DNA of 64,000 nt from positions 186,001 through 250,000 of the forward strand of contig NZ_BEXF01000008.1 in the NCBI RefSeq assembly GCF_002897295.1. The letters run 5' to 3'. Origin of the DNA: Brevibacillus reuszeri. GTDB lineage: Bacteria; Bacillota; Bacilli; Brevibacillales; Brevibacillaceae. The stretch's first letter is position 1. Each line of letters opens with the position of its first letter. This document shows positions 1 to 10,302 of the stretch, piece by piece. The translations under genes were made by a program, and so were the position numbers. Below the pieces are notes generated by a model, which saw only the letters and a list, made by a program, of their open reading frames with translations, had not been told where the DNA came from and ran no database searches.

Positions 1-1
1 T

Positions 2-442
<441 letters not shown>

Positions 443-515
443 CCTGTCGCATTGATATTTCACCACGAAGCCCTCAACTCGAGGGTTTCTAAGAGTTCAG
501 AGGAGGCATTATCCT

Positions 516-2270
516 ATGTTAAGGAAAGCAAAAATCGTATGTACCATTGGTCCGGCAAGTGAATCAGTTGATACGCTCAAAAAGCTGATTCATGCAGGGA
601 TGGATGTAGCCCGACTGAACTTTTCACACGGTTCTCATGAAGAACATGCTGCACGTATCGTAAATATCCGCAAAGCATCAGAAGAAGCAGGGAAACCGGT
701 TGCGATTCTCCTGGATACAAAAGGGCCTGAGATTCGTACAGGAACATTGGCTGTTGATGCTGTAGATCTGGTCGAGGGCAATACGATTACACTCACGACA
801 GAGGAAATCGCCGGGACAGCTGAGCGCGTCTCCATTACGTATGATGAACTGCCTCATGATGTCAAAGCAGGCGATACCATTTTGATTGATGACGGTTTGA
901 TCGGTCTGACTGTCGAAGAAGTTCGTGGAAATGACATCGTTTGCCTGATCAAAAACGGTGGTACGCTGAAAAGCAAAAAAGGGGTCAACGTTCCTGGTGT
1001 AAAAATTAATTTGCCAGGGATTACTGAGAAGGACGCGCAGGATATCGAGTTCGGTATTGCGCAAAACGTCGATTTCATCGCGGCTTCTTTTGTGAGAAAA
1101 GCGAGTGACATTTTGGAGATTCGCCAAATCCTCGAACGCCACAATGTTCGAATTGATATTATCGCGAAAATCGAAAACCAGGAAGGCGTCGAAAACGTAG
1201 ACGAAATCCTGGTTGTGACAGATGGAATCATGGTAGCGCGTGGAGACTTGGGAGTGGAAATTCCTGCGGAGGAAGTACCGCTCGTCCAGAAGAAGCTGAT
1301 TAAAAAATGTAATGAGCTGGCAAAGCCTGTGATTACAGCGACACAAATGCTCGATTCCATGCAGCGTAACCCAAGACCGACTCGTGCAGAAGCAAGCGAC
1401 GTGGCAAACGCGATCTTTGACGGCACTGATGCTATCATGCTCTCTGGTGAAACGGCTGCGGGCAAGTATCCAGTAGAATCAGTTGAAACGATGCACCGTA
1501 TTGCCGTACGTGCAGAGCAAGAGCTGAACTATCGCGAAATTTTGTACGCTCAGGCACAGCTCAAGCAAATTACGATTACGGATGCAATCAGTCAGGCTGT
1601 TTCCAATGCGGCTCTCGATCTGGATGCGGCCGCGATTATTACTGCTACGGAAAGTGGACATACTGCACGCATGGTTTCCAAATTCCGTCCAAAGGCGCCG
1701 ATCGTCGCAGTTACCCCTCATGCGGATGTTATTCGCAGGCTGGCCTTAGTCAACGGTGTGTATCCGGTTCTTGGCGTCTTGGCAAATACAACGGATGAAA
1801 TGCTGGAGATGTCTGTTCAGGAAGCGCTGGACGCAGGGTTTGTTCGTCACGGAGATTTGGTTGTCATCACTGCAGGAGTACCAGTGCGTGAAGTAGGTAC
1901 GACTAATTTGATGAAGATCCATGTCATTGGCGATGTCGTAGCCAAAGGTCAAGGAATCGGTAGAAAAGTCGTAACAGGCAAGGTTGTTTCGGCTCGTTCA
2001 GCTGAAGAAGCTTTAGCAAAAGTGGAAGAAGGCTGCATCCTGGTCACGATTGGAACCGACTCTGATATGATTGAGGCTTTCAAGAAGGCTGGGGCGGTCA
2101 TTTGCGAAGAGGGGGGACTTACCTCTCATGCAGCGATTGTCGGACTGAATGTGGGTGTTCCTGTCATTGTGGGAGTACCGTTTGCGACCGAGCTGTTAAA
2201 AGACGGTCAAATCGTGACGGTCGATTCCGAACGTGGACATATTTATTCTGGACATGCCAGAATTCTCTAG
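516..2270 (+). CDS. pyk: Pyruvate kinase with C-terminal PEP-utilizer-like domain
   Basis: Converts phosphoenolpyruvate and ADP to pyruvate and ATP, the last step of glycolysis. At 584 residues it is the long Bacillus type: a catalytic barrel with inserted B domain and allosteric C domain (to about residue 475), then an extra domain with the TSHAAIVG motif near residue 530. That motif resembles the phosphohistidine domain of PEP-utilizing enzymes but has Ser before the His rather than the catalytic arrangement. Catalytic signatures seen are the N-terminal CTIGPAS, the [11 protein letters not shown] segment and [10 protein letters not shown]. The start is supported by GAGGAGGC about 10 bp upstream. 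Second gene of the pfkA-pyk operon; an intrinsic terminator follows at 2308. Confidence 0.98.
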   Translation: MLRKAKIVCTIGPASESVDTLKKLIHAGMDVARLNFSHGSHEEHAARIVNIRKASEEAGKPVAILLDTKGPEIRTGTLAVDAVDLVEGNTITLTTEEIAGTAERVSITYDELPHDVKAGDTILIDDGLIGLTVEEVRGNDIVCLIKNGGTLKSKKGVNVPGVKINLPGITEKDAQDIEFGIAQNVDFIAASFVRKASDILEIRQILERHNVRIDIIAKIENQEGVENVDEILVVTDGIMVARGDLGVEIPAEEVPLVQKKLIKKCNELAKPVITATQMLDSMQRNPRPTRAEASDVANAIFDGTDAIMLSGETAAGKYPVESVETMHRIAVRAEQELNYREILYAQAQLKQITITDAISQAVSNAALDLDAAAIITATESGHTARMVSKFRPKAPIVAVTPHADVIRRLALVNGVYPVLGVLANTTDEMLEMSVQEALDAGFVRHGDLVVITAGVPVREVGTTNLMKIHVIGDVVAKGQGIGRKVVTGKVVSARSAEEALAKVEEGCILVTIGTDSDMIEAFKKAGAVICEEGGLTSHAAIVGLNVGVPVIVGVPFATELLKDGQIVTVDSERGHIYSGHARIL

Positions 2271-2307
2271 GTACAAAGATTCAATTTAGCTAAAAAGCCT
2301 AAGGGTA

Positions 2308-2332
2308 GGGTGACCAAGTGTCACCCTTTTTT
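2308..2332 (+). terminator. Intrinsic terminator of pfkA-pyk
   Basis: GGGTGAC pairs with GTCACCC-type sequence around a short loop (arms 2308-2314 and 2320-2326) and is followed by six T residues. Confidence 0.85.
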
Positions 2333-2669
2333 GGCGTGGGTTTGAAGGGGATTTCACTCGGCTGCCTATCCCAATCATTCCCAGGAAACGGTGGCTTTTA
2401 GGTGATGCAATGCGCGCGGGAATCTGTTAAAATCGGTCGGTACGTTCTCAAACGAATATCGTCTTCATTCGTGTATGAGCGAAATTTCATAAGCGGTTTC
2501 TGGACAGATTAGTACCTGAACGTTCGACATTTCCTGCGAGGAAAGTATCGGTAGAAAAGGCGAATCGTGCCAGAGGCAATAGCTCATACCCGCGAATAGA
2601 GTAAGACTTTGGGTGTAGGAGTAGGTACATAATGTTCGGGATTATGTGTCAAGTGTTTTTTTGTGAATA
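2333..2669 (+). other. Gene-free leader region upstream of the ribonucleotide reductase
   Basis: No credible ORF. Several small hairpins can be drawn: CGAAT/ATTCG around 2453-2474, TATGA/TCATA around 2477-2494, and TTTCC-TGCGA-GGAAA at 2530-2544. A cobalamin riboswitch would be biologically sensible before a B12-dependent enzyme, but its B12-box consensus was not recognised here. The stretch may therefore be an unrecognised leader RNA or simply spacer. Confidence 0.35.
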
Positions 2670-2685
2670 ACACTATATATAGTGT
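2670..2685 (+). promoter_or_regulatory. NrdR box 1 (perfect palindrome)
   Basis: ACACTATATATAGTGT matches the NrdR consensus acaCwaTATaTwGtgt in full and lies about 100 bp before the reductase start. NrdR represses ribonucleotide reductase genes when bound with (d)ATP; nrdR itself is at 31873 in this window. Confidence 0.85.
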
Positions 2686-2701
2686 TGTCGAAAATTATTT
2701 C

Positions 2702-2717
2702 GCACAACATATAGGTA
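2702..2717 (+). promoter_or_regulatory. Degenerate second NrdR box
   Basis: GCACAACATATAGGTA keeps 10 of 16 positions of box 1 and is centred exactly 32 bp downstream of it. Paired NrdR boxes are normally about three helical turns apart, so position supports the call more than sequence does. Confidence 0.55.
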
Positions 2718-2782
2718 AAACTATTGAGTTTTTTAGATAAAGATAGTTAACTAGAGAGGAAAGATTTGAAGGAGGAACCGAT

Positions 2783-5044
2783 ATGCTGGCCACTGATACC
2801 GTTATCCGCACCCAATTTCTGCGGGATGAATTTCTAGATCAATACGCTGATTTTCCAGCGCATATGAGTCCTTTGGGACAGTTCGTTTATTACCGTACTT
2901 ATTCTCGCTTTATTCCGGAAAAAGGAAGACGGGAAACGTGGAAAGAAACATGCCGCCGCTCGGTGGATTACAATATTAAGCTGGCTTATCAGCATTTGAA
3001 CAAGATTGGTCTGTATGCAGACTTGCGCCTGATGGAAAAAGAGGCAGAGGGATTGTTTGACAACATGTTTAATCTCCGCCAATTCTTGTCTGGACGCACA
3101 CTTTGGGTTGGTGGCGCAGAAAATGGCGTAGCAGATCTGTATCCGCTGGCGAATTTCAATTGCTCCTTTTTGAACATCAAATCGTGGGATGATTTGGGAG
3201 ATTTGTTTTACCTGTTGCTCGTAGGTACAGGGGTTGGCTTCAAGTGCACGAAAGAAATGGCGGCAGGACTGGGTCCAATCCGCACGAACGTGTCTCTCTT
3301 GTCCTCCGAGTACAAGCCACTGCCAAAGCATCAGCGTCTGGAGCGTTCTGAGCTGAACGTGCTGGAGAATGGCTTTGCCAAAATCTACGTAGGTGACAGC
3401 AAGGAAGGCTGGGTAGAGTCGCTTCGCCTCTATCTGCAAATCTTGACTGATACAGCTTACGAGCATATTCATACCGTAAAAATTTCCTATAACAGTGTTA
3501 GACCAAAAGGCGAGCGTCTGAAGCGCTTTGGTGGAACCGCGAGTGGTCATGAGCCGCTTCGTGAAATGTTTGAAGGTATTGATAAAGTATTGAAAAACGA
3601 AATTGATCAGCATTTGGCTCCAATCGAAAGCGATGAGAAAGGATACGGCAAAATTCGTCCGGTACATATCCTCGACATCGGCAACCTGATCGGCGCAAAC
3701 GTAGTGGTTGGTGGCGTACGCCGTACTGCTGAAATCTTCCTGTTTGACCATGACGATTACGAGTGCATGATGGCCAAATACGGAATCAACGGGTTCTGGA
3801 CAGAGGATCAGCTGGCTCATCACCGCCGCGTAGGAGAGCTTTTGGGCGAGCATAAGCCAGTATGGTTTGACAGCATTCAAAACGTTGGGGACGGTCGCTT
3901 CGGACTCGACCATCGCCGTATGTCCAACAACTCGATCGCCTTTACAAAACAGCCATCCAAAGAGTTCCTCAATCTCGTCTTTACATTGATGCAGCTTGAG
4001 GGTGAGCCTGGCTTTATTAATCTGGAGGAAGCGAATCGTCGCCGTCCGAATGCAGAAGGCCTGAATCCTTGTGCGGAGATTTTGCTTGATTCGTATGGAG
4101 TCTGCAACCTCACTACTGTAAACCTGGTAGAGTTCGTCAAAACGAATGCAGATGGCTCGAAATATATGGATCTCGAGGGACTGTTGGAAGCGCAACGCAA
4201 ATCGGCTCGTGCGGGTCTGCGGATGACGTTGGTTACATTGGAGCTGCCACACTGGGATACGGTTCAACAGCGTGACAGATTGCTTGGAACCTCACTGACA
4301 GGGGTAAAAGACGCACTTGCATCCCTTGGCTATACGGAAGAGCAAGAGCTGGAGCTGCTTCGTCAATTGGGCAATGCAGCGCGCGATGAGGCAAACCGTT
4401 ATGCATACGAGCTGCGTGTCAATTCACCGCTTCTCGTTACCACTGTGAAGCCAGAAGGTACGCTGTCACAGGTAGCTGGCGGTGTGTCTAGCGGATTGCA
4501 CTGGTCTCATTCCCCATACTATATTCGTCGTATCCGTATCAACGCTGAAGATCCACTTGCGAAAGCGGTACAAGCTCTTGGCTGGACAGTGAACCCAGAG
4601 GTAGGTACACCGGGTGACACCTACGATGAGCGCATGGCGAATGCACGGACGCTGGTTATTGACTTCCCAGTAGCTTCAGGTGCAGAGGAAACGAAAAATG
4701 AAGTAAGCGCAAAACGCCAATTCGATACGTATTTCCGTTTCCAAAAAGAATATACGGAGCATAACTCCTCCAACACGATTACCGTTCGCAAAGAGGAATG
4801 GAAAGAAGTAGAAGACATCGTTTATGACAACTGGGATAATTTTGTAGGGGTGTCTTTCTTGCAGCTGGATGGAGGAAACTACCAGCTGGCACCATATGAG
4901 GAATGCACCAAGGAACAATATGAGGCTTTGAAACAAACCATGAAGCCATTTGATCCGGCTATTTTGCAGCAATACGAAACAGGTGGAGAAGCTGACCTGT
5001 CCACAGCCGAATCTTGCGAAGGCGGAGCTTGCCCAATTCGTTAA
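2783..5044 (+). CDS. rtpR: Adenosylcobalamin-dependent ribonucleoside-triphosphate reductase (class II, monomeric)
   Basis: Reduces NTPs to dNTPs by radical chemistry started from adenosylcobalamin, so it works with or without oxygen. The 753-residue length matches the Lactobacillus leichmannii type. Motifs visible: C127 in NFNCSF and C441 in GVCNL as the reducing cysteine pair, C430 and E432 in NPCAEI as thiyl-radical cysteine and general base, GGVRRTAEI in the allosteric/substrate region, and the C-terminal redox pair C745 and C750 in CEGGACPIR. Start chosen at ATG behind AAGGAGGAACC. Two NrdR boxes precede it and a strong terminator follows. It sits between pyk and ybgC, an insertion relative to the B. 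subtilis order. Confidence 0.97.
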   Translation: MLATDTVIRTQFLRDEFLDQYADFPAHMSPLGQFVYYRTYSRFIPEKGRRETWKETCRRSVDYNIKLAYQHLNKIGLYADLRLMEKEAEGLFDNMFNLRQFLSGRTLWVGGAENGVADLYPLANFNCSFLNIKSWDDLGDLFYLLLVGTGVGFKCTKEMAAGLGPIRTNVSLLSSEYKPLPKHQRLERSELNVLENGFAKIYVGDSKEGWVESLRLYLQILTDTAYEHIHTVKISYNSVRPKGERLKRFGGTASGHEPLREMFEGIDKVLKNEIDQHLAPIESDEKGYGKIRPVHILDIGNLIGANVVVGGVRRTAEIFLFDHDDYECMMAKYGINGFWTEDQLAHHRRVGELLGEHKPVWFDSIQNVGDGRFGLDHRRMSNNSIAFTKQPSKEFLNLVFTLMQLEGEPGFINLEEANRRRPNAEGLNPCAEILLDSYGVCNLTTVNLVEFVKTNADGSKYMDLEGLLEAQRKSARAGLRMTLVTLELPHWDTVQQRDRLLGTSLTGVKDALASLGYTEEQELELLRQLGNAARDEANRYAYELRVNSPLLVTTVKPEGTLSQVAGGVSSGLHWSHSPYYIRRIRINAEDPLAKAVQALGWTVNPEVGTPGDTYDERMANARTLVIDFPVASGAEETKNEVSAKRQFDTYFRFQKEYTEHNSSNTITVRKEEWKEVEDIVYDNWDNFVGVSFLQLDGGNYQLAPYEECTKEQYEALKQTMKPFDPAILQQYETGGEADLSTAESCEGGACPIR

Positions 5045-5080
5045 GTGGGTGGCAGCGTACACACAGAATTGATCGAAAAG

Positions 5081-5115
5081 CGGAGGGGACTGCTGACAGT
5101 TCCTCTCCGTTTTTT
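5081..5115 (+). terminator. Intrinsic terminator of rtpR
   Basis: CGGAGGGGACTG and CAGTTCCTCTCCG pair around a CTGA loop (12-13 bp stem), followed by TTTTTTG. Confidence 0.9.
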
Positions 5116-5179
5116 GCTCTTTAAAAATCATTGTTTGTCTGTGGTACAATAGTCATATAGAGAAAGGGGAGACAAGCAC

Positions 5180-5611
5180 TTGCGTCCAACCATATATTCT
5201 CATCGCGTGCGGGCTCGCTATCAGGAGACCGATCAGATGGGTGTAGTCTACCACGCGAATTACTTGAACTGGTTTGAAGTCGGACGGACTGAATTCATTC
5301 GCCATGCGGGTCTTACGTATCGGGAGCTGGAGGAAAAAGGGATATTGCTTCCTGTCATGGATGCGAGAATTACCTACAAAAAACCGGCTCGCTACGACGA
5401 TGAGGTAGATATTCGGACATGGGTAGGTCTCATCAGTCCTGTTCGTCTGACGTTTTGCTACGAGATTATCCGGGTGGCAGATCAGGAGCTGCTGGTGTCA
5501 GGGGAGACGATGCATGCGTTCACCAACAGCGATTTAAAGCCGATCAGGCTGCCTCGATCCGAGCCTGACGTGTATGAATGGCTGGCTACCATGCATAAAG
5601 GGGAGGAATAG
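5180..5611 (+). CDS. YbgC-family acyl-CoA thioesterase (hotdog fold)
   Basis: Hydrolyses acyl-CoA thioesters in the cytosol; the natural substrate cannot be read from sequence. The 143-residue protein is a single hotdog domain of the 4-hydroxybenzoyl-CoA thioesterase/YbgC family. The signature DQMGVVYHANYLNW (about residues 18-31) carries the catalytic Asp and the conserved Tyr/His. Start is TTG at 5180 behind AAAGGGGAGA. Its last codons overlap the Shine-Dalgarno of fxsA, so the two are translated as a small operon. The family call is firm, the substrate unknown. Confidence 0.9.
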   Translation: MRPTIYSHRVRARYQETDQMGVVYHANYLNWFEVGRTEFIRHAGLTYRELEEKGILLPVMDARITYKKPARYDDEVDIRTWVGLISPVRLTFCYEIIRVADQELLVSGETMHAFTNSDLKPIRLPRSEPDVYEWLATMHKGEE

Positions 5612-5612
5612 G

Positions 5613-6008
5613 ATGCTGCGTATCCTCGTTGTCCTTTTTGTTGTCGTTTTTGGGCTGGAGCTGTGGGGGTTAATTACAGTAGGGTCATGGATTGGCGGCT
5701 GGAATACGGTCTTCCTGGTCATTTTGACGGGTCTGTTCGGGGCATGGATGGCGAAGCAGCAAGGAGTCCAGGTTTTTCGGATGGTCCAGTTCCAGCTGGC
5801 TCGCGGTCAGATGCCTACCGAAACTTTGATTGATGGGGCTTTGGTTTTGATTGGTGGTATTTTGCTGCTGCTCCCAGGCTTCTTCTCTGATGTGATCGGC
5901 TTGATTTTTTTGATCCCGTATACGCGCATGATTTTGCGCCATTTATTAAAACGTTGGCTGTGGTCTCTCATTTCATCAGGACGAATACAGCTTTTTTTCC
6001 GCAGGTAA
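5613..6008 (+). CDS. fxsA: FxsA family membrane protein
   Basis: A 131-residue integral membrane protein of the FxsA family, named from E. coli, where overproduction relieves F-plasmid exclusion of phage T7; its cellular role is unknown. Hydrophobic segments are seen near residues 1-22, 26-42 and 74-98, with the family's GxLLLLPGFFSDVIG segment around residues 80-95 and a basic C-terminus. ATG at 5613 is chosen because GGGGAGG sits just upstream, inside the stop region of ybgC; an in-frame upstream ATG at 5574 lies inside ybgC and has no such site. The Bacillus homologue lies in the same place between pyk and citZ. Confidence 0.92.
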   Translation: MLRILVVLFVVVFGLELWGLITVGSWIGGWNTVFLVILTGLFGAWMAKQQGVQVFRMVQFQLARGQMPTETLIDGALVLIGGILLLLPGFFSDVIGLIFLIPYTRMILRHLLKRWLWSLISSGRIQLFFRR

Positions 6009-6075
6009 GAAAACCTCTATCGAGGCCTCCTCAAGGAGGAGCGACCGCGTTTAGCGGAAAGTGTTCATGCGCTCC

Positions 6076-6106
6076 GGAATTTATAAGCGTCACGCTTATA
6101 AATTCC
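6076..6106. repeat. 31-bp perfect inverted repeat
   Basis: GGAATTTATAAGCGT and ACGCTTATAAATTCC are exact reverse complements separated by one C. It lies between fxsA and its terminator within a run of smaller hairpins (6013-6057). No T tract follows it. Confidence 0.75.
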
Positions 6107-6121
6107 TATACGTTAAAGAAT

Positions 6122-6180
6122 AGAACCGCTTTGCTAGACCTCGAAAAATGTGGTCCGCAGAGCGGTTCTTTTTTCTTTTT
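6122..6180. terminator. Bidirectional terminator between fxsA and ytvI
   Basis: AGAACCGCTTTGC pairs with GCAGAGCGGTTCT (13 bp with one G-U), followed by a long T-rich tract on the + strand. ytvI converges on it and ends at 6182, so it can serve both genes. Confidence 0.85.
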
Positions 6181-6181
6181 A

Positions 6182-7312
6182 CTATAGCGGCTTCCCTCTA
6201 ACGTATTTCCACACATCGGTAAATACATTAGCTTTTACTAAAGCGTTGATCAAGACGAGTGAAACCGGACCGATAATCAGGCCGAGGAAACCGAACAATT
6301 GCAGGCCGACGAACAGTGCGACCAGCGTCAAGAGCGGATCGAGGCCAACGCTTTCAGCGACAACCTTTGGCTCGATGATCTGGCGGAAAATTAATACGAC
6401 CGCATACAGAATAGACAAGCCGATGACCATGCTGTAGTTTCCTTTGAAAAAGAGATACACAATCCACGGAATAAACACAGTACCGGTACCTAGATAAGGG
6501 AGCAAATCAACCAGACCAGTGAGCAGCCCGATGGTAATGGCGTACTCGACACGCATGATCAACAGGCCAATGATCACGATGGCAGCGGTCAGGGAGATCA
6601 GTGTCAGCTGGGCTTTGATGAACCCGACCAGAGCGCCGCGCAGATCGCGGAAGATTTGATCCAGACGATTGTTCACGCCGTTTGGCAGCAATCTGCGAAA
6701 GCGTGATTCCCACAGGTAGAAGTCTTTGGAAATAAAGAAGGCTCCCATCAAAGAAATCACAGATACCGTCGCCATGTTCGGCAAGGAGACTAGCAGATTT
6801 TTCAATCCATTAAGAAACTTGACAACCAAATCCTGACCAGCATGGGTGATCGATGTAATGCCGCTTCCGATTGTATTATTGACCTTTAGCTGGAAGTCGG
6901 GATCGAGCTGCGAGTACATCCATTGAATTTGATTGTAGACACCCATAAGAAATTCTTGGGAAATGGTGCGCTGCAAGTATTCGGACAGCTCTGACGCAAA
7001 GCCGGGAAGCCTTTTTGCCAGCTCGCCAATCTCTACAACCGTTTCCGTAACGACGAGTGTGACCACCCCGACTGCGAGAAGCATCAGGAGCAGGAGGGCG
7101 ATGGTAACGGACAACCACCTCGGAATTTTAAACTTTTTGGTAATGAATGTAACCGGTCTGTTGATGATGAGCGCAATGACTAAAGCAATTAGAAATGGGT
7201 ACAGTAATGGTGTTGCGAACTGGAAAATCCATATTCCTACATAAATCACCAAGCAAACCCATAATAAACGGATGATTTGAAACAGGCGCTCTACCCAGTT
7301 TTCCTGATTCAA
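6182..7312 (-). CDS. ytvI: Sporulation integral membrane protein YtvI (AI-2E transporter/PerM family)
   Basis: A 376-residue polytopic membrane protein of the PerM/AI-2E exporter superfamily, probably eight transmembrane segments in the usual pattern: a hydrophobic pair near the N-terminus, a segment near residue 50-75, a long extracytoplasmic loop, then a C-terminal cluster with the DLLPYLGTG and PKVVAESVGLDPL signatures. B. subtilis ytvI is expressed in sporulation and sits between fxsA and citZ, the same place as here. TTG at 7312 is preferred because AAAGGAGACA precedes it on the minus strand; the longer ORF to 7390 lacks support. Transport substrate is not established. Confidence 0.9.
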   Translation of the reverse strand: MNQENWVERLFQIIRLLWVCLVIYVGIWIFQFATPLLYPFLIALVIALIINRPVTFITKKFKIPRWLSVTIALLLLMLLAVGVVTLVVTETVVEIGELAKRLPGFASELSEYLQRTISQEFLMGVYNQIQWMYSQLDPDFQLKVNNTIGSGITSITHAGQDLVVKFLNGLKNLLVSLPNMATVSVISLMGAFFISKDFYLWESRFRRLLPNGVNNRLDQIFRDLRGALVGFIKAQLTLISLTAAIVIIGLLIMRVEYAITIGLLTGLVDLLPYLGTGTVFIPWIVYLFFKGNYSMVIGLSILYAVVLIFRQIIEPKVVAESVGLDPLLTLVALFVGLQLFGFLGLIIGPVSLVLINALVKANVFTDVWKYVRGKPL

Positions 7313-7447
7313 AAGTGTCTCCTTTCTGCCGCAAGCGAGCGGACAAAAGCTGTTGGTACTATTATGCAATATGCTGGATAGGCAGAGCAAGCTAGCGAAA
7401 AAACAAAACCGGGTTTCACCCTTTGAAACATTTTTTCGCCAATCTTA

Positions 7448-7476
7448 TTCACAAAATGGCAATAATCTTTTATAAT
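7448..7476 (+). promoter_or_regulatory. Probable sigma-A promoter of citZ
   Basis: TTCACA, 17 bp, TATAAT. It lies about 230 bp before citZ in the otherwise gene-free 7313-7703 interval. The long leader between it and citZ contains no element that I can name. Confidence 0.6.
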
Positions 7477-7703
7477 TGGGTCGACTTGAAGTGGATTCTT
7501 TTCTCTCGCCTCTCCCCTTTGCATGATCGGTTGAGTGATTATGCGTGGATTTGCGTGGATACATTCCCTGACAAGAGTGGTGGATGAAAGAAACCGCTGC
7601 TTATTAATTTCATATAGCTTTAGATTAGGGAGCTTATCCGTCATCATGACAAGCACAGACTGGATAAGCAATACTACTTGAGTGGAAAAGGAGAGGGAGT
7701 TCT

Positions 7704-8816
7704 ATGACAGCTACTCGTGGACTAGAAGGCGTGGTTGCAGCTCAATCATCTATCTGTTCTATCGTCGATGGTGTTCTTTGCTATGGCGGGATCAACGTCG
7801 ATGAACTCGCAGAACATGCGACCTTTGAAGAGGTTGTATACTTACTCTGGCATGGAGCGTTACCGAAGCGTGATCAGCTGGACGCTTTGAAAAAACAATT
7901 GGGTGAACAGGCTGTAGTGGCAAAAGAGGTGCTGGATGGCCTCCGCAACTACCCACAAGGCGTACATCCAATGGCAGCGTTGCGCACAGCTGTCTCTTCG
8001 CTAGCGCTCTACGACACAGAAGCGCAAGAAATGACACCTGAAGCCAACTATCGGAAATCCATCCGCTTGATGGCACAAACTCCTACCCTGATCGCGGCAT
8101 ATGCTCGTATGCGCAAAGGCTTGGACCCAGTTGCTCCGCGTGCTGATTTCACTATCGCACAAAACTTCCTTTACATGCTGACAGGCGAAGAGCCAACTGA
8201 AACAGCTGTTAAAGCTTTTGATGTTGCTTTGATCCTGCATGCTGACCATGAGTTCAATGCATCTACGTTTGCTGCTCGTGTAACCGTTGCGACTCTGACC
8301 GATATTTATTCCGGTGTTGTTTCTGCAATCGGCACGCTCAAAGGACCTCTGCATGGTGGTGCGAATGAAGCAGTAGCGAAAATGCTGACTGAAATCGGCA
8401 GCTTGGCCAATGTAGAATCTTATGTAAGAGGCAAGCTGGACAACAAGGACAAAATCATGGGCTTCGGACACCGCGTCTACAAAGATGGCGATCCACGTGC
8501 GAAATGGTTGAAACAAATGTCCAAAGCGTTGACCGCACAAGTAGGTCGTCCTGAGCTGTACGAGATGTCTGTAAAAATCGACGACATGGTAACTGGCGAA
8601 AAAGGTCTGAAACCAAACGTAGATTTCTACTCCGCATCTGTTTACATTTCTCTGGGACTGGAAACGGATCTGTTCACACCGATCTTTGCTATCAGCCGTA
8701 TGTCCGGTTGGACGGCTCACATCATGGAACAGTATGAAAATAACCGCCTGATCCGTCCTCGTGCGGATTACACTGGTCCGGTAGGTCAGCACTACGTGCC
8801 AATCGACCGCCGCTAA
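7704..8816 (+). CDS. citZ: Citrate synthase
   Basis: Condenses acetyl-CoA and oxaloacetate to citrate, the entry step of the TCA cycle. At 370 residues it is the short Gram-positive type. Recognisable are LHADHEFNASTFAARV near residues 184-199, GPLHGGANEAV with the active-site His around residue 218-222, and GFGHRVYKDGDPRA with the second catalytic His around residue 258. The start is ATG behind AAAAGGAGAGGGAG. icd and mdh follow on the same strand, the conserved citZ-icd-mdh operon. The 151-bp citZ-icd gap holds a 12-bp perfect hairpin. Confidence 0.98.
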   Translation: MTATRGLEGVVAAQSSICSIVDGVLCYGGINVDELAEHATFEEVVYLLWHGALPKRDQLDALKKQLGEQAVVAKEVLDGLRNYPQGVHPMAALRTAVSSLALYDTEAQEMTPEANYRKSIRLMAQTPTLIAAYARMRKGLDPVAPRADFTIAQNFLYMLTGEEPTETAVKAFDVALILHADHEFNASTFAARVTVATLTDIYSGVVSAIGTLKGPLHGGANEAVAKMLTEIGSLANVESYVRGKLDNKDKIMGFGHRVYKDGDPRAKWLKQMSKALTAQVGRPELYEMSVKIDDMVTGEKGLKPNVDFYSASVYISLGLETDLFTPIFAISRMSGWTAHIMEQYENNRLIRPRADYTGPVGQHYVPIDRR

Positions 8817-8883
8817 AACTTGCTATTTTCGAGCGTGGAGGGCAGGTGTTCAGCCATGCTGTTCACCGCTTAAGCGCAAGCTT

Positions 8884-8912
8884 GAGAACTACCACGAGCA
8901 GTGGTAGTTCTC
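8884..8912 (+). other. Perfect 12-bp hairpin in the citZ-icd gap
   Basis: GAGAACTACCAC pairs exactly with GTGGTAGTTCTC around GAGCA. No U tract follows, so it is more likely an mRNA processing or stability element, or a partial attenuator, than a terminator. Confidence 0.6.
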
Positions 8913-8967
8913 CTACGTCTGGAAATATTCCAAATCAACTATTAACTTCAACACTGGAGGGATTCTT

Positions 8968-10251
8968 GTGTTTAAAAACCTGACAAACCCAACTGCCGGC
9001 GAAAAAATCCAAGTGGATAACGGCAAACTCGTAGTTCCAAACAACCCGATCATTCCTTTTATTGAGGGTGACGGTACTGGCCCTGATATCTGGAACGCAT
9101 CTGTTCGCGTTTTGGATGCAGCTGTAGAAAAAGCATACAACGGCGAAAAGAAAATCGCTTGGTTTGAAGTATTCGCTGGTGAAAAAGCGTTCAACCAATA
9201 CAACGAGTGGCTGCCAGAAGATACCCTGACTGCAGTTCGTGAGTACCTGATCGCAATCAAAGGTCCTCTGACTACTCCAGTAGGTGGCGGAATTCGCTCT
9301 ATCAACGTAGCACTGCGTCAAGAGCTGGATCTGTATGCTTGCGTACGTCCTGTTCAATACTTCGACGGCGTACCATCCCCAGTTAAACATCCTGAATTGA
9401 CTGATATGGTAATCTTCCGCGAGAACACTGAAGACATCTACGCTGGCGTAGAGTGGGCTGAAGGTACTCCAGAAGTGAAAAAAGTAATCGAGTTCCTGCA
9501 AAAAGAAATGGGCGTGAAGAAAATCCGCTTCCCAGAAACTTCTGGTATCGGTATCAAGCCTGTTTCCAAAGACGGTACAGAGCGTCTGGTTCGCGCAGCG
9601 ATCAACTACGCGATCGACAACAAGCGCAAATCCGTTACCCTCGTACACAAAGGTAACATCATGAAGTTCACTGAGGGTGCTTTCAAAAGCTGGGGTTATG
9701 CACTGGCTGAAGCAGAATACGGCGACAAAGTGTTCACTTGGGCACAATACGATCGCATCAAAGCTGAAGGCGGAGACGCTGACAAAGCACAAAAAGAAGC
9801 AGAAGCAGCTGGCAAAATCATCGTAAAAGACGTGATTGCTGACGCGTTCCTGCAACAAATCCTGACTCGTCCAGCTGAGTACGATGTAGTAGCAACCCTC
9901 AACCTGAACGGTGACTACGTATCTGACGCTCTGGCTGCACAAGTAGGCGGTATCGGTATCGCTCCAGGTGCAAACATCAACTACCTGACTGGCCATGCGA
10001 TCTTTGAAGCAACTCATGGTACAGCTCCTAAATACGCTGGACTCGACAAAGTAAACCCATCCTCCGTGATCCTGTCCGGAGAAATGATGCTGCGTCACCT
10101 GGGCTGGAACGAAGCAGCTGATTTGATCATCAATTCCATGGAAAAAACTATCTCCGCGAAAACAGTAACTTACGATTTCGCTCGTTTGATGGATGGTGCT
10201 TCCGAACTGAAATGCTCCGAGTTTGCTGACGCTTTGATCAAAAACATGTAA
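8968..10251 (+). CDS. icd: Isocitrate dehydrogenase, NADP-dependent
   Basis: Oxidatively decarboxylates isocitrate to 2-oxoglutarate with NADP. The 427-residue protein matches the bacterial homodimeric type. [11 protein letters not shown] lies near residues 32-42, the region of the phosphorylatable Ser and substrate site is seen as [13 protein letters not shown] near residues 108-120, and [13 protein letters not shown] follows near 151-163. [17 protein letters not shown] carries metal-binding Asp residues near 311-327. The start is GTG at 8968 behind CTGGAGGGATT. Codon use is strongly biased to frequent codons, as expected of a highly expressed central-metabolism gene. mdh follows 51 bp later. 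Confidence 0.98.
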   Translation: MFKNLTNPTAGEKIQVDNGKLVVPNNPIIPFIEGDGTGPDIWNASVRVLDAAVEKAYNGEKKIAWFEVFAGEKAFNQYNEWLPEDTLTAVREYLIAIKGPLTTPVGGGIRSINVALRQELDLYACVRPVQYFDGVPSPVKHPELTDMVIFRENTEDIYAGVEWAEGTPEVKKVIEFLQKEMGVKKIRFPETSGIGIKPVSKDGTERLVRAAINYAIDNKRKSVTLVHKGNIMKFTEGAFKSWGYALAEAEYGDKVFTWAQYDRIKAEGGDADKAQKEAEAAGKIIVKDVIADAFLQQILTRPAEYDVVATLNLNGDYVSDALAAQVGGIGIAPGANINYLTGHAIFEATHGTAPKYAGLDKVNPSSVILSGEMMLRHLGWNEAADLIINSMEKTISAKTVTYDFARLMDGASELKCSEFADALIKNM

Positions 10252-10302
10252 GATAGTTTCAAGCATCAGTTTTCACAATTTACCATTCGGAGGGGAATAA
10301 TC

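Noticed and set aside
2333-2782. Cobalamin riboswitch before rtpR
   Set aside because: Expected biologically, but neither the B12 box nor the GCCACTG-type core was found; kept only as an unexplained leader.
7309-7671. 120-codon minus-strand ORF before citZ
   Set aside because: Overlaps the ytvI start and the citZ promoter, has no ribosome site and no protein-like pattern.
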